The position numbers and the translations under genes are program-made. The notes under the pieces are model-generated. The model was not told the origin of the DNA. It saw only the letters and a list, made by a program, of their open reading frames with translations, and did not search any database. A DNA stretch of 64,000 bases from Alcanivorax sp. GTDB taxonomy: Bacteria; Pseudomonadota; Gammaproteobacteria; Pseudomonadales; Alcanivoracaceae. Below, piece after piece: positions 1 through 9,461 of the stretch. Every line of letters starts with the position of its first letter. The stretch's first letter is position 1. The stretch lies in assembly GCF_002726155.1 (NCBI RefSeq), contig NZ_PBSH01000039.1:1-64000 (forward strand), given 5' to 3'.

Positions 1-742
1 AGCGGGCCTCGCATAGCTCGCTTTTTCTCACGCCTAGCACCAGGAACAAGCAGCAGGCCCGATAGTTGTCTCGACCAAAGCTGCTGATGTGTTCACGGAA
101 GACCCCAAAGGCATGTTCGATTTCTTCCTGCGTCAGGGTGCGCTCCCGGCTGGCTTCGACGCCGCCGGCGTCGCTGACGGTGAATGGGCTGGCCGGGTTG
201 TTCTGGCACAGGTCCAGTTTGATGCCATGACGAAACAACTGCTTCATGTACATCAGGGTGTCATTGGCGATGGTGGGGCGGTTGCTGCGCTGGACGCGCT
301 GCAGGACGGCCCGGATATCCCTTGGGGTGACGTCGGCAATCGGGTAGAGGCCGATCACCGGGTGAATTTCTTTCTGGTAGATGCGCTTGGGGATGTTGGG
401 GTGTTTCAGGCGCCGGGACAGATCGGTCTCATGCCAGTCCTGGAAAAGGTCTTTGACGGTGCGGATGTCGGGCTGGACAACTTTGGCTCTTTCCTGGATT
501 GGATCGGTGCCCGTGCGGATGCCTTGCTTGGTTAGCACAGCGGCTTCCCGGGCGTCACCCAGGGACATCTGTGGGTATTGGCCCAAGGTGATTTCGTGGC
601 GCTTGCCCTGGGCGCTGTAGCGCAGCATCCAGTAGGGCATGCCGGACTTGCGTACACAGAAATAGAGGCCGCCGCCATCGGTGTGTTTCTTGGGGGCCTG
701 CTTTGCCAGGGACTTGATCTGAGTGGCGGTGAGTTTGCTCAT
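1..742 (-). CDS. Tyrosine recombinase (island integrase), 3' part cut by window start
   Basis: The frame stays open from ATG at 742 to base 1 (247 codons), so the C-terminal half of the catalytic domain lies outside. Seen: an N-terminal arm-binding (DUF4102-type) region at about residues 1-85 with TDGGGLYFCV and LGQYPQMSLGDAR; a helical core-binding domain at about 95-185; and the start of the catalytic domain with LVLGVRKSEL, where R239 is the first catalytic arginine. Proteins of this P4-like type integrate islands and prophages at specific sites. The gene is transcribed away from yicC and four direct repeats lie between them, so the island extends to the left of the window. No frameshift is visible. 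The family call is firm; the element type cannot be told from here. Confidence 0.9.
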   Translation of the reverse strand, partial: MSKLTATQIKSLAKQAPKKHTDGGGLYFCVRKSGMPYWMLRYSAQGKRHEITLGQYPQMSLGDAREAAVLTKQGIRTGTDPIQERAKVVQPDIRTVKDLFQDWHETDLSRRLKHPNIPKRIYQKEIHPVIGLYPIADVTPRDIRAVLQRVQRSNRPTIANDTLMYMKQLFRHGIKLDLCQNNPASPFTVSDAGGVEASRERTLTQEEIEHAFGVFREHISSFGRDNYRACCLFLVLGVRKSELCEAR

Positions 743-779
743 TTTGACCTTGTGGCGTTTGAGCCTATAAAAACAGGCT

Positions 780-933
780 GCCCACCACTTTTTGTTTGTT
801 GATTGAAGAGAAAAATTCTCTGTCATCAATGGTTTGCAGGCAGCCCCTTGAGAGCTGCCCACCATTTCAGGTCAATATAGGTGCGGGGGAGGAAAAAGTC
901 ACGTTTTTGCCCACCATTTTGCCCACCACTTTT
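780..933 (+). repeat. Four direct repeats, likely integrase arm-type sites
   Basis: GCCCACCAYTT occurs at 780, 856, 909 and 921, the last two in tandem 12 bases apart. They lie just upstream of the integrase start, between the gene and the presumed junction with yicC. Integrases with an arm-binding N-terminal domain bind such short direct repeats. The assignment is by position and spacing only. Confidence 0.65.
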
Positions 934-981
934 GTCTGGATAGGGGTGGATGGCAGTGGATTTCCATGGACTGAGATTCGC

Positions 982-1011
982 ATTTAATTCTTTAAAAACA
1001 ATGAATTAAAT
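982..1011. repeat. 9-bp perfect inverted repeat at the island/yicC junction
   Basis: ATTTAATTC at 982-990 and GAATTAAAT at 1003-1011 are perfect inverted copies separated by 12 AT-rich bases. The site lies 23 bases past the yicC stop codon. It could be a weak terminator for yicC or a recombination or excision-protein site. The stem is all-AT-rich with no strong T-run, so I do not call it a terminator. Confidence 0.4.
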
Positions 1012-1019
1012 ACGATTAT

Positions 1020-1070
1020 GGACTTCCCTGGATTTTACTCGATATTCTGGATCTGTTCGCGCATCTGTTC
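1020..1070. other. Probable attachment site at the yicC 3' end
   Basis: The integrase faces away from yicC and only 292 bases separate them. The 3' end of yicC (coding for the conserved C-terminus EQIQNIE) is a known target of vibrio mobilizable islands. Insertion that rebuilds the 3' end would leave yicC intact, as seen here, and place a second copy of this sequence at the far end of the island, outside the window. Exact core boundaries cannot be fixed from one end. Confidence 0.45.
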
Positions 1071-1898
1071 GATAAGCACCTTTAATTCCACGGCGGCGGC
1101 GGTGGTTTCGCTGTCGACGGATTTGCTGCCCAGGGTGTTGGCTTCGCGGTTGAGTTCCTGCATGAGGAAATCCAGGCGCCGGCCGATGTGGCCGCCTTTT
1201 TTGAGGATGCGGCGCACTTCGGTGACGTGGGTAAGCAGGCGGTCCAGTTCTTCGTCCACGTCCATTTTTTGCGCCAGCAGCACCAGCTCCTGTTCCAGGC
1301 GATCCGGGTCCGGTGAGTCGATCACGTCCTGGATGCGGCTGCGCAGGCGTTCGCGTTGGGCGTCTTTGATGCGCGGCACGGCGGTTTTGACGATCTCCAC
1401 CTGGGTGATGATGCCGTCGAGGCGTTCTTCGATCAGTTTGCCCAGTTGTTGGCCTTCGCGGCTGCGGGTGTCGATCAGGGCCTGGAGGGCTTCATCCAAC
1501 AGGGTGAGGGATTCGCGTTGCAGCAGGTCCACGTCCAGTTCGCGGGTGCTGAGCACGCCGGGATGGCGGAGGATTTCCATGGGGTTGACCTGGCCGGGGT
1601 GCTGCACCAGGTCGCCGACCCGGCGGGAGATCTCGGACAGCTGTTTGACCAGGGGCTCGTTGAGTTCCAGAGCGGCGTCGCTGACGTCCTGCTGGTAGCG
1701 CAGGGTGACTTCCACCTTGCCCCGGGCCAGCGCCTTGCGGCAGCGCTCGCGCACGGCGTTCTCCAGTGAGCGCAGGGCGTCGGGCAGGCGTGGGCTGATT
1801 TCCAGGTAGCGGTGGTTCACGGCCTTGATTTCCCAGACCAGGCCGTAGCCTTCGAGCGGGCGGTCGGCGCGGGCAAAAGCGGTCATGCTGCAAATCAT
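1035..1898 (-). CDS. yicC: YicC family endoribonuclease
   Basis: The 287-residue protein opens with [12 protein letters not shown] and ends with the usual family C-terminus. It has the YicC-like N-terminal domain (about 1-155, with [12 protein letters not shown]) and the DUF1732 C-terminal domain (about 200-287, with [19 protein letters not shown]). The E. coli homologue is an endoribonuclease implicated in small-RNA decay. It is divergent from rph, as in pseudomonads. The 3' end appears to be the integration target of the neighbouring island but the reading frame is complete. Confidence 0.93.
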   Translation of the reverse strand: MICSMTAFARADRPLEGYGLVWEIKAVNHRYLEISPRLPDALRSLENAVRERCRKALARGKVEVTLRYQQDVSDAALELNEPLVKQLSEISRRVGDLVQHPGQVNPMEILRHPGVLSTRELDVDLLQRESLTLLDEALQALIDTRSREGQQLGKLIEERLDGIITQVEIVKTAVPRIKDAQRERLRSRIQDVIDSPDPDRLEQELVLLAQKMDVDEELDRLLTHVTEVRRILKKGGHIGRRLDFLMQELNREANTLGSKSVDSETTAAAVELKVLIEQMREQIQNIE

Positions 1899-1943
1899 GG
1901 TGAACCTCTGTGTTGGCCATGGGATGTCCCGGTGTTCGTGCCT

Positions 1944-2098
1944 TGTAGGAGCTTGCTTGCAAGCGAAAAGGCAATGCAGGAATCGAGTATCGAGTCACGC
2001 GTTGCGAAACCCCGGCTTTCCCAATATCAAGTCTTGCCTTTCGAAACTCGCTTCTCGTCACTCGGGGCTGTCTTTTCGCTTGCAGGCAAGCTCCCACA
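1944..2098. repeat. REP-type inverted pair
   Basis: GTAGGAGCTTGCTTGCAAGC (1945-1964) continues into GAAAAGG. It is matched in inverse by TTTTCGCTTGCAGGCAAGC near 2072-2090 followed by TCCCACA. This is the pattern of pseudomonad REP/REPIN sequences. A second related pair lies at 40061-40142. Between the two halves sits a heptamer-repeat element (1985-2063). Together they occupy most of the 318-base yicC-rph gap, leaving the rph promoter to lie near its right end. Confidence 0.7.
1985..2063. repeat. Heptamer-repeat element, family E (GAGTNNC)
   Basis: Left arm at 1985-2012 has four 7-base units, starting GAGTATC and GAGTCAC. The right arm at 2043-2063, read on the minus strand, has GAGTGAC, GAGAAGC and GAGTTTC, and then GAAAGGC. 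The two arms are inverted and spaced about 30 bases apart. The element is nested inside the REP pair 1944-2098. The 7-base phase is shared with the other elements in this window. Confidence 0.6.
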
Positions 2099-2216
2099 GT
2101 GGGCTGTTGCCGGGCTCTCTAGTCTAGTCGAGACGGGGTTGGGTGCAAGGCAGGCATTGGCGCTGGTGTTTGCTACAATGGTCGCCCTTTTGATTCCAAG
2201 ACTACCAGGAGATTCC

Positions 2217-2933
2217 ATGCGCCCATCCGGCCGAGCCCCCGACCAATTGCGTGAACTGAGCTTTACCCGCAACTACACCGTTCATGCCGAGGGCAGCGTA
2301 TTGGTGGCGTTCGGGAACACCAAGGTGCTGTGTACCGCGTCCGTGGAAGAAGGCGTGCCGCGCTTTCTCAAGGGCAAGGGCCAGGGCTGGTTGACCGCAG
2401 AGTACAGCATGCTGCCGCGTTCCACCCACACCCGCTCCGGCCGTGAGGCGACACGGGGCAAGCAGGGCGGACGCACGCTGGAAATTCAGCGCCTGATCGG
2501 CCGCTCCCTGCGTGCGGCGGTGGACATGAAAGCGCTGGGCGAGCGCACTATCTACCTGGATTGCGACGTGCTGCAGGCCGACGGTGGCACGCGTACTGCA
2601 TCCATTTCCGGGGCCTGCGTGGCGTTGGTGGATGCCTTTACCCACCTGCTGGAAACCAAGAAGATCAAGAGTGACCCGCTCACCGGCCTGGTGGGCGCGG
2701 TATCCGTGGGCATGTACGAAGATGCTCCGGTGCTGGATCTGGATTACGCCGAAGATTCCAATGCGGGTACCGACATGAACGTGGTGATGACCCAGCAGGG
2801 CGGTTTTATCGAGATTCAGGGCTCCGCAGAGGGCGCGCCATTTACCCGTGAGCAGTCCGATAGCCTGTTGGGGCTGGCGGAAAAAGGCATTGGCGAGATC
2901 ATCAAGGCCCAGCAAGTGGCGCTGGGCTGGTAA
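2217..2933 (+). CDS. rph: Ribonuclease PH
   Basis: This 238-residue phosphorolytic 3'-5' exoribonuclease trims tRNA 3' ends. The start [14 protein letters not shown] follows AGGAG at 2207-2211; the frame stays open far upstream but that part is not protein-like. Family motifs include [28 protein letters not shown] and the phosphate-binding [20 protein letters not shown] region. Length matches the family. It lies directly upstream of pyrE, the classical rph-pyrE pair. The gap contains a GC-rich hairpin (about 2957-2980) without a T-run. Confidence 0.96.
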   Translation: MRPSGRAPDQLRELSFTRNYTVHAEGSVLVAFGNTKVLCTASVEEGVPRFLKGKGQGWLTAEYSMLPRSTHTRSGREATRGKQGGRTLEIQRLIGRSLRAAVDMKALGERTIYLDCDVLQADGGTRTASISGACVALVDAFTHLLETKKIKSDPLTGLVGAVSVGMYEDAPVLDLDYAEDSNAGTDMNVVMTQQGGFIEIQGSAEGAPFTREQSDSLLGLAEKGIGEIIKAQQVALGW

Positions 2934-3022
2934 CACGCTAAAGACAAAAAGGCGGGCCGTGCCGTTGTGGCGGCACGGCGTCGCGCAGTTGCGAACAGAC
3001 TGGCTAGCACACAGGCTTGAGT

Positions 3023-3685
3023 ATGAAGAACTACAAGAAGCACTTTCTGCGCTTTGCTGAAGAGCGTGACGCGCTGAAATTCGGGGAATTTACCCTGAAG
3101 TCCGGGCGCAAGAGTCCGTATTTCTTCAATGCGGGCACTTTTCACACCGGTGAGGCCCTGGCCCGGTTGGGTCGCTATTATGCGGATGCGATCATGGCAT
3201 CCGGGCTGGAATTCGATATGTTGTTCGGGCCGGCCTATAAAGGCATCCCGCTGGTGGCGGCGGTGTCTGTGGCATTGGCTGAGCACCATGGCCGGGATTA
3301 CCCCTGGGCGTTCAATCGCAAGGAAGCCAAGGACCATGGTGAGGGCGGCTGGCTGGTCGGCGCGCCATTGCAGGGCCGGGCGCTGGTGATAGATGATGTG
3401 ATCACGGCGGGAACGGCGATTCGTGAAGTGGCGACGCTGTTCGAGAAGACGGACGCGACCATGGCGGGGGTGATGGTGGCACTGGATCGGCAGGAGTGCG
3501 CGAAAGAGCCTTCCGAGGCGGGCAAGGGCCTGTCGGCGATCCAGGAAGTGGAACAAGCTTTGGGGGTGCCAGTGGGCTGTATCGTCACCATGAGCGATAT
3601 CATCGACTGGCTGGAACAGCAACCGGACAGCCAGACAATGGTGGCGCCTATGCGTGAGTACCGGGAGCGTTATGGAGTGCAATAA
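3023..3685 (+). CDS. pyrE: Orotate phosphoribosyltransferase
   Basis: The enzyme joins orotate and PRPP to OMP in pyrimidine synthesis. The protein of about 220 residues shows [19 protein letters not shown] near the N-terminus, the flexible-loop region with [12 protein letters not shown], and the PRPP motif [14 protein letters not shown] at about 121-134. ATG at 3023 is preferred; an in-frame TTG lies six bases upstream. Only two bases separate its stop from the next gene, so both are probably cotranscribed with rph. Confidence 0.95.
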   Translation: MKNYKKHFLRFAEERDALKFGEFTLKSGRKSPYFFNAGTFHTGEALARLGRYYADAIMASGLEFDMLFGPAYKGIPLVAAVSVALAEHHGRDYPWAFNRKEAKDHGEGGWLVGAPLQGRALVIDDVITAGTAIREVATLFEKTDATMAGVMVALDRQECAKEPSEAGKGLSAIQEVEQALGVPVGCIVTMSDIIDWLEQQPDSQTMVAPMREYRERYGVQ

Positions 3686-3687
3686 TA

Positions 3688-4314
3688 ATGAAAATCGTCG
3701 TCTTGTTGATGGCGCTGATCCTGACTTCGTCGGTGTGGGCTCGCTCGGGGCAACGTGCCAATGAGCGCATGCCGGATGGCGCCTACTTTCGGTATGAAAC
3801 CTCTGACGGCGTGGTCCACCTGAACCGAACCCTGACCATGGATGCCATCCGTAACGGCTACCAGTTACTGGATCAGTATGGCCGGGTGCTGGAAGACGTG
3901 GAGGGGGTGCAGCTGAATGACGCCGAAGCGAAAGCCCAGCGGATGCAGCAGGCTCGCCAGGCCCGCGAGGACCGGGACATGCTGCGTCTGTATGCCGGCC
4001 CGGAAGATGCGGTACGGGCGCGCGATCGCAAGGTCGAGGCGCTGGAGCTGAGCATCAGCTACGAAGAGAACAATCTTGCCCAGTTGCAGATGAAGCTGGA
4101 TGACGAAATTGCCACGGCGGCGCGCAACGAAAGGGCGGGCCGGGACGTGCCGGAGGTGGTGAAAGAGGCCATCGACCGCCTGCAGCGCCAGATTCAGACA
4201 GCGGAGCAAAAGCTGCTGGAATTCGACAAGGAAATCGAACAGGCCAACCAGCAATACGCCCCGATTATCGAGCGGCTTGAGGCGATTGAGAAACAACAAA
4301 ACGAAGGCGGCTGA
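3688..4314 (+). CDS. Secreted DUF4124-type coiled-coil protein
   Basis: The 208-residue protein has a signal peptide (MKIVVLLMALILTSSVWA), a short DUF4124-like segment at about 28-65 (YFRYETSDGVVHLNRTLT) and a long helical coiled coil from about 75 to the end, rich in E, Q, A and K. It probably acts in the periplasm; no catalytic motif is seen and the function is unknown. It follows pyrE by two bases and its stop codon lies inside a hairpin terminator shared with slmA on the other strand. Confidence 0.75.
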   Translation: MKIVVLLMALILTSSVWARSGQRANERMPDGAYFRYETSDGVVHLNRTLTMDAIRNGYQLLDQYGRVLEDVEGVQLNDAEAKAQRMQQARQAREDRDMLRLYAGPEDAVRARDRKVEALELSISYEENNLAQLQMKLDDEIATAARNERAGRDVPEVVKEAIDRLQRQIQTAEQKLLEFDKEIEQANQQYAPIIERLEAIEKQQNEGG

Positions 4315-4325
4315 GGCCGCCTTCG
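4301..4325. terminator. Bidirectional hairpin between DUF4124 gene and slmA
   Basis: ACGAAGGCGGC and GCCGCCTTCGT form an 11-bp stem with a 3-4 base loop. It spans the stop codon of the plus-strand gene and lies 11 bases beyond the slmA stop on the minus strand. There is no long T-run, so efficiency is uncertain. Confidence 0.55.
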
Positions 4326-4335
4326 TCGTGAGCGC

Positions 4336-4920
4336 TTAACGAAACAGGGTGGGTTGCAGTAGCGCCCATTGCGCTGGCCAGTCCTGGCTGGGCAGGGTTT
4401 TGAAACCGGAACGCACAAATTGCGCGATGCGTCCTTCGGCCACGGCCAACAGCAGGTTGGCGGTAATGGTCGGGGTCGCCTGGGTGCGCAACCCTTCCTT
4501 GAACTCTGCATCACGCAGCACCTGTTTTACCTGGCTTTCCACCCGATCGTAGAACTGCTGGATACGCTGGTGCAGACGGGCGTTTTCGCCGGTGAGGGCG
4601 TCGCCGGTGAGCAACCGGGTGATGCCCGGGTTGCGCTCGGTAAACGCCAGCAGCAGGGTGAGAATCTGTTCTACCTGATCACTGGCCTTGCCGTCTTCCA
4701 TGATGCGGTTGATGCGCGAAAAAATGGCCTCTTCAATAAAGCTGATCAGCCCTTCGAACATTTTCGCCTTGCTGGGAAAATGCCGGTACAGCGCCGCCTC
4801 GGATACCCCCACTTCTTTTGCCAGCCCGGCGGTGGTAATGCGCCCACCGGGAGCGGCTTCCAGCATGTGGGCGAGCGACTGCAGAATCTGCTCTTTGCGC
4901 GACGGTGTTTTATCGGTCAT
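4336..4920 (-). CDS. slmA: Nucleoid occlusion factor SlmA (TetR family)
   Basis: The 194-residue protein has an N-terminal TetR helix-turn-helix at about 28-50 (TTAGLAKEVGVSEAALYRHF) and an all-helical C-terminal domain. SlmA binds chromosomal sites and blocks FtsZ ring assembly over unsegregated DNA. The sequence MTDKTPSRKEQILQSLAHML and its place near argB/pyrE match SlmA rather than a drug-type TetR repressor. It is convergent with the DUF4124 gene. Confidence 0.9.
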   Translation of the reverse strand: MTDKTPSRKEQILQSLAHMLEAAPGGRITTAGLAKEVGVSEAALYRHFPSKAKMFEGLISFIEEAIFSRINRIMEDGKASDQVEQILTLLLAFTERNPGITRLLTGDALTGENARLHQRIQQFYDRVESQVKQVLRDAEFKEGLRTQATPTITANLLLAVAEGRIAQFVRSGFKTLPSQDWPAQWALLQPTLFR

Positions 4921-5081
4921 GAAGTATCGTTCCCAGTTCTAAGCAACAAGTTTCTGGTTGCAACGCGAGTGCCAGAGGTATATCACAGGCAAACATCGCG
5001 CCCAACGTTCCCGGGCTTGTTACTGCGGTTTTATTTTTCACTGTTGTAGCGTTTCGCGGCAATCCCCTTTGCCGCAGATTT

Positions 5082-5234
5082 AGTTGAAAGTGAAAAGTTT
5101 AAAGTTGAAACGCGGTTTGAGTCTGTGGATTTTGCAGGGGCGTGCCCGCGATTGCCGGTAAGGGCGCGGGCTGCTGCCGTTAAAAACCCAAAACACGTTT
5201 GGCGCGCTTTCAACTTTGAACTTTCATCTTTCAA

Positions 5235-5236
<2 letters not shown>
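5082..5236. repeat. Heptamer-repeat element, family A copy 1
   Basis: Left arm 5082-5109 is four 7-base units of the form AGTTGAA/AGTTTAA. Right arm 5209-5236 is four inverted units (TTCAACT, TTGAACT and similar). The 99-base core starts ACGCGG, ends GCGCGC and holds an inner hairpin between CCCGCG (5145-5150) and CGCGGG near 5165. The outermost right unit supplies part of the TAG stop codon of argB. Copies 2 and 3 are at 32006-32148 and 63161-63315; GTGCCCGCG in the core recurs in copy 3. Confidence 0.8.
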
Positions 5237-6287
<1,051 letters not shown>

Positions 6288-6337
6288 TTATACGCGCTGG
6301 CGTGCCGCTTGTTACGTTTTGCGTGCGGCTAACTTGA

Positions 6338-8737
6338 TCAAAACGGCAGTGTCAGGCTCTCATCCACAGCTTGCAGGTGCTTGCGGAACTGGTTTTTGAC
6401 CCGTTCCAGTGCCTCTTCGTCGCGGCCTTCGAAGCGGGCCACCAGCGAGGGCGTGGTATTGGAGGCGCGCACCAGCCCCCAGCCATCGGGGAAATCCACA
6501 CGCAGTCCGTCGATGGTGGTAGGTCGGCCACCGGCGAATTGTTCGGCGCGGGCCGTAAGAGCATCGATCAGCGCAAACTTGTTGTCATCGCTGGCATCAA
6601 TATAGAGCGCCGGGGTGGTGACACCGGTTTTCAGCTGGTCGAACACCTGGCCAGCGGTGTCGTCCTGCAAGGAGAGGATTTCCAGCAGCCGGGCGCCGGC
6701 ATAGGCGCCGTCGTCGCAGCCGAACCAGCGGTCGGCAAAGAAGATATGCCCGCTGATTTCCCCAGCCAGGGCGGCGCCGCTTTCCTTCATTTTTGCCTTG
6801 ATCAGAGAGTGCCCGGTTTTGTACATCAGGGGGCGGCCGCCGTTCTTGCGGATAATGGCGGGCAGGGCGCGGCTGCATTTCACGTCGAAGAGGATGTCGG
6901 CGCCGGGGCTGCGGCCGAGCAGGTCCTTGGCAAACAGCATGAGCAGGCGGTCCGGCCAGATGATTTCGCCGCTGTTGGTGACCACGGCCACGCGGTCGCC
7001 GTCGCCGTCGAACGCCAGGCCCAGGTCCAGGTCTTCCTGCTGGACGATGCGGATCAGGTCGGCCAGGTTGTCCGGGTTACCGGTGTCCGGGGCGTGGTTG
7101 GGGAAGTTGCCGTCGATCTCGGTGTACAGCGGCGTCACCTCGCAGCCCAGCTGGGTGAACAGCCGTGGGGCCAGCTCGCCGGTGACGCCGTTGCCACAGT
7201 CGATGGCAATTTTCAGGGGCCGGGCCAGCACGATGTCGTTGGCGATGTCGTTCAGGTAGCGGTCGCTGATGTCGCGCTCTTCTTCGCGGCCGCTGCCTTC
7301 GCTGAAGGCCTTGTTCTGGATGCGCTGCTTGAAGGTCTGAATGCGGTCGCCGTGTAGCGTTTCGCCGTTCATGACGATTTTCAGGCCGTTGTGCTGAGCC
7401 GGGTTGTGGCTGCCGGTGAGCATGACGCCGGTCTGGGTTTCCAGCACTTCGGTACCGTAGTAAAGCACCGGGGTGGGTACCTGCCCTAAGTTGACCACGT
7501 CGCGGCCAGATTCCAGCAGGCCCTTGATCAGTGAGCGGCTGAGCTCCGGGCTGGACAAGCGGCCGTCGCGGGCCACCAGTACGGTTTGCTGACCCAGTTC
7601 GCCGGCTTCAGTGCCAATAGCACGGCCCAGCAGGTAGACGCCCTGGGCGGTGAGGGTGTCGCCGGCCACGCCGCGGATATCGTAGGCGCGGAAAATACTG
7701 TCCGGCAGGGACTCGGTGCCGTTGTCGTCATCCATCAACAGAATGCTGTCGTCGTCGCTTTCTTCCACTATCAGGGCATCGGGTTTGGCGGTAGCTTTGG
7801 GGCGTGCGGGGCCAGCGCGGTCGCGCAGTTTTTTGGCCAGGCGGGCGGAGGCTTCGTTGACGCTGGTGAAGAGCGGGAAGTGGAAATGGTCGCGGGCGGT
7901 GACGCCGGGTTGGCGCGTCAGCTCATCGCTGTAGCGAATCAGTTCGGCGGCGTCCTGGCGCAGTGCCCGGGTCAGCAGGCGGTTCACCAGCAGGGTGCAT
8001 AACAGGATCACGACTACCCCCAGGGCGATGCCCAGGGTGGCGACGATCAGGCTGTTGCCGTCCGGTGCGCGCAAGGTCAGGGTGACCTGAACCGGGCCCT
8101 GGCTGACCTGGGCGGTGCCGCCGTTGGCGCGTTGTTTGTTATCGAACAGGGGGCTGCCGCCGTAGGTGACGCTGAGCGCACTGCCCTCCGGCATGGCTGC
8201 ACGCAGGGTGGTGGCCAGCGGAGCCAGAGACTGGGTGAGCAACAGGCTGCCGGTCTGGTTTTTGGTGGCGCGGGCCATGACCAACTGGGGGGGAGCACCG
8301 GCAATAATCACCGGACCGGGCTGCTGGCCCAGACGGACATTTTTGAGCAGCTCCTGGGCGGTGTAGCTGAACTGGGCGGTATCTGCCCCGCGGCGGGGAA
8401 CGAGCTGCACGGTAGCATCGGGAAGCCACTGGTTCTGGTGCACGTTGAAGCTGGACAGGTTGCCGTCGGAGAGTGCCTGGTTCACGTCGCTGCGGTCGCT
8501 GAGTATGTCCAGCTGCTGGCGGGAGGCCTGGATGGTGTTGCTCGCCTGGCTGGCCAGTGATTGAGCCAGCAGTCGGGCCTGGGCGTTCTGTTGCTCGGGC
8601 TGCAGCTGGCTGGCTTGGTAGGCGTAGAGGCAGCCGGTGGCGGCGACCACGGCCACGATGCCGGCGGCGACCAGCGGTAGCAGCTGCTTCATGGTGCTGG
8701 TGGACTTGCCTTGCTTGTTGTCGCTCTTGTTCCCCAT
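6338..8737 (-). CDS. algC: Phosphomannomutase/phosphoglucomutase with membrane N-terminal domain
   Basis: The 799-residue protein has two parts. The C-terminal ~460 residues are an AlgC-type phosphohexomutase, with the active serine loop TGSHNPAQHNG near residue 440, the Mg site FDGDGDRV near 577 and a sugar-binding GEISGHIFF near 660. It interconverts 1- and 6-phosphates of mannose and glucose for LPS and exopolysaccharide. The N-terminal ~310 residues have a transmembrane helix at about 17-36 (LLPLVAAGIVAVVAATGCLY), a periplasmic sensor-like stretch and a second helix near 228-248, followed by a linker rich in D/E. Long forms like this are also annotated in pseudomonads. Confidence 0.9.
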   Translation of the reverse strand: MGNKSDNKQGKSTSTMKQLLPLVAAGIVAVVAATGCLYAYQASQLQPEQQNAQARLLAQSLASQASNTIQASRQQLDILSDRSDVNQALSDGNLSSFNVHQNQWLPDATVQLVPRRGADTAQFSYTAQELLKNVRLGQQPGPVIIAGAPPQLVMARATKNQTGSLLLTQSLAPLATTLRAAMPEGSALSVTYGGSPLFDNKQRANGGTAQVSQGPVQVTLTLRAPDGNSLIVATLGIALGVVVILLCTLLVNRLLTRALRQDAAELIRYSDELTRQPGVTARDHFHFPLFTSVNEASARLAKKLRDRAGPARPKATAKPDALIVEESDDDSILLMDDDNGTESLPDSIFRAYDIRGVAGDTLTAQGVYLLGRAIGTEAGELGQQTVLVARDGRLSSPELSRSLIKGLLESGRDVVNLGQVPTPVLYYGTEVLETQTGVMLTGSHNPAQHNGLKIVMNGETLHGDRIQTFKQRIQNKAFSEGSGREEERDISDRYLNDIANDIVLARPLKIAIDCGNGVTGELAPRLFTQLGCEVTPLYTEIDGNFPNHAPDTGNPDNLADLIRIVQQEDLDLGLAFDGDGDRVAVVTNSGEIIWPDRLLMLFAKDLLGRSPGADILFDVKCSRALPAIIRKNGGRPLMYKTGHSLIKAKMKESGAALAGEISGHIFFADRWFGCDDGAYAGARLLEILSLQDDTAGQVFDQLKTGVTTPALYIDASDDNKFALIDALTARAEQFAGGRPTTIDGLRVDFPDGWGLVRASNTTPSLVARFEGRDEEALERVKNQFRKHLQAVDESLTLPF

Positions 8738-8858
8738 ATCCCCTCCGCTTGCCCGGCGCTGCCACGGTGTTGTTGTGTTTGGGTCGTGGTGCGCGCTGTG
8801 ATGCGTACTTGTGCTGCTGTGGTTGTTGTTTTGTGTCCGGTGCTTCTTGTGCCGGGCC

Positions 8859-9311
8859 TCAGTGACGCCCGCTGTGGCCGAAACCGCCCTCGCCCCGTTC
8901 GCTGGCGCTGAAGCTTTCCACCTGTTCCAGTTCTACCTGCATGACCGGCACGATCACCAGCTGGGCGATGCGCTCACCGGGTTCCAGGGTGAAAGGCTGT
9001 TGCCCCCGGTTCCAGCAGGAAACCATCAGCTCGCCCTGATAGTCCGAGTCGATCAGCCCCACCAGATTGCCCAGCACAATACCGTGCTTATGACCCAGGC
9101 CGGAGCGCGGCAGAATCATGCCGGCGTAGCCCGGGTCGTCAATGAAAATGGACATGCCGGTGGGCAGCAGTTCGGTATCCCCGGGTTGCAGCGTCATGGG
9201 TTCCTTGACCATGGCGCGCAGGTCCAGCCCGGCGGAGCCGTCGGTGGCGTAGTGAGGCAGTGGAATGCTGTTGCCAAGGCGGGCGTCGAGTACCCGGTAT
9301 TGCAGTTTCAT
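8859..9311 (-). CDS. dut: dUTP diphosphatase
   Basis: Trimeric dUTPase, 150 residues, converting dUTP to dUMP and keeping uracil out of DNA. ATG at 9311 ([13 protein letters not shown]) fits the family start; a longer in-frame start reaches into the neighbouring repeat. Motifs in order: [36 protein letters not shown], and the C-terminal glycine-rich [12 protein letters not shown] that closes the active site. Order coaBC-dut-algC-argB is as in pseudomonads. Confidence 0.96.
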   Translation of the reverse strand: MKLQYRVLDARLGNSIPLPHYATDGSAGLDLRAMVKEPMTLQPGDTELLPTGMSIFIDDPGYAGMILPRSGLGHKHGIVLGNLVGLIDSDYQGELMVSCWNRGQQPFTLEPGERIAQLVIVPVMQVELEQVESFSASERGEGGFGHSGRH

Positions 9312-9329
9312 GGGTCTGTTCCTGATTAA

Positions 9330-9459
9330 ACGCTGGACGCCAAAAGCCTGAAGCCAGACAAACATCAAAACAGGCGTTTCAACGTGGATCCGGTGTTTGG
9401 CGTCTGGCGTCCGGCAGACTTTATTGTTTGTCAGGCGTCCGGCATTGGGCGTCTGGCGT
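9330..9459. repeat. Heptamer-repeat element, family D copy 1
   Basis: Left arm 9330-9364 has five 7-base units of the form ACGCTGG/AAGCCTG and ends with ACAAACA. The right arm 9425-9459, read on the minus strand, has five units (ACGCCAG, ACGCCCA and so on) and also ends with ACAAACA. An extra partial run of the same word lies inside at about 9395-9415. The element fills the dut-coaBC gap and stops two bases from the coaBC stop codon. Confidence 0.75.
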
Positions 9460-9461
9460 TA

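Noticed and set aside
1812..2216. Upstream extension of rph
   Set aside because: It would translate the REP pair and the family E repeats; ATG 2217 has a proper ribosome site.
6371..7357. 328-codon plus-strand open frame opposite algC
   Set aside because: Shadow of the algC mutase domain; no recognisable protein features and no ribosome site.
8738..8858. G/T-rich gap between algC and dut as a regulatory element
   Set aside because: Low-complexity bias only (many TTGTTG and GTGCTG words); no symmetric site, repeat phase or promoter seen.
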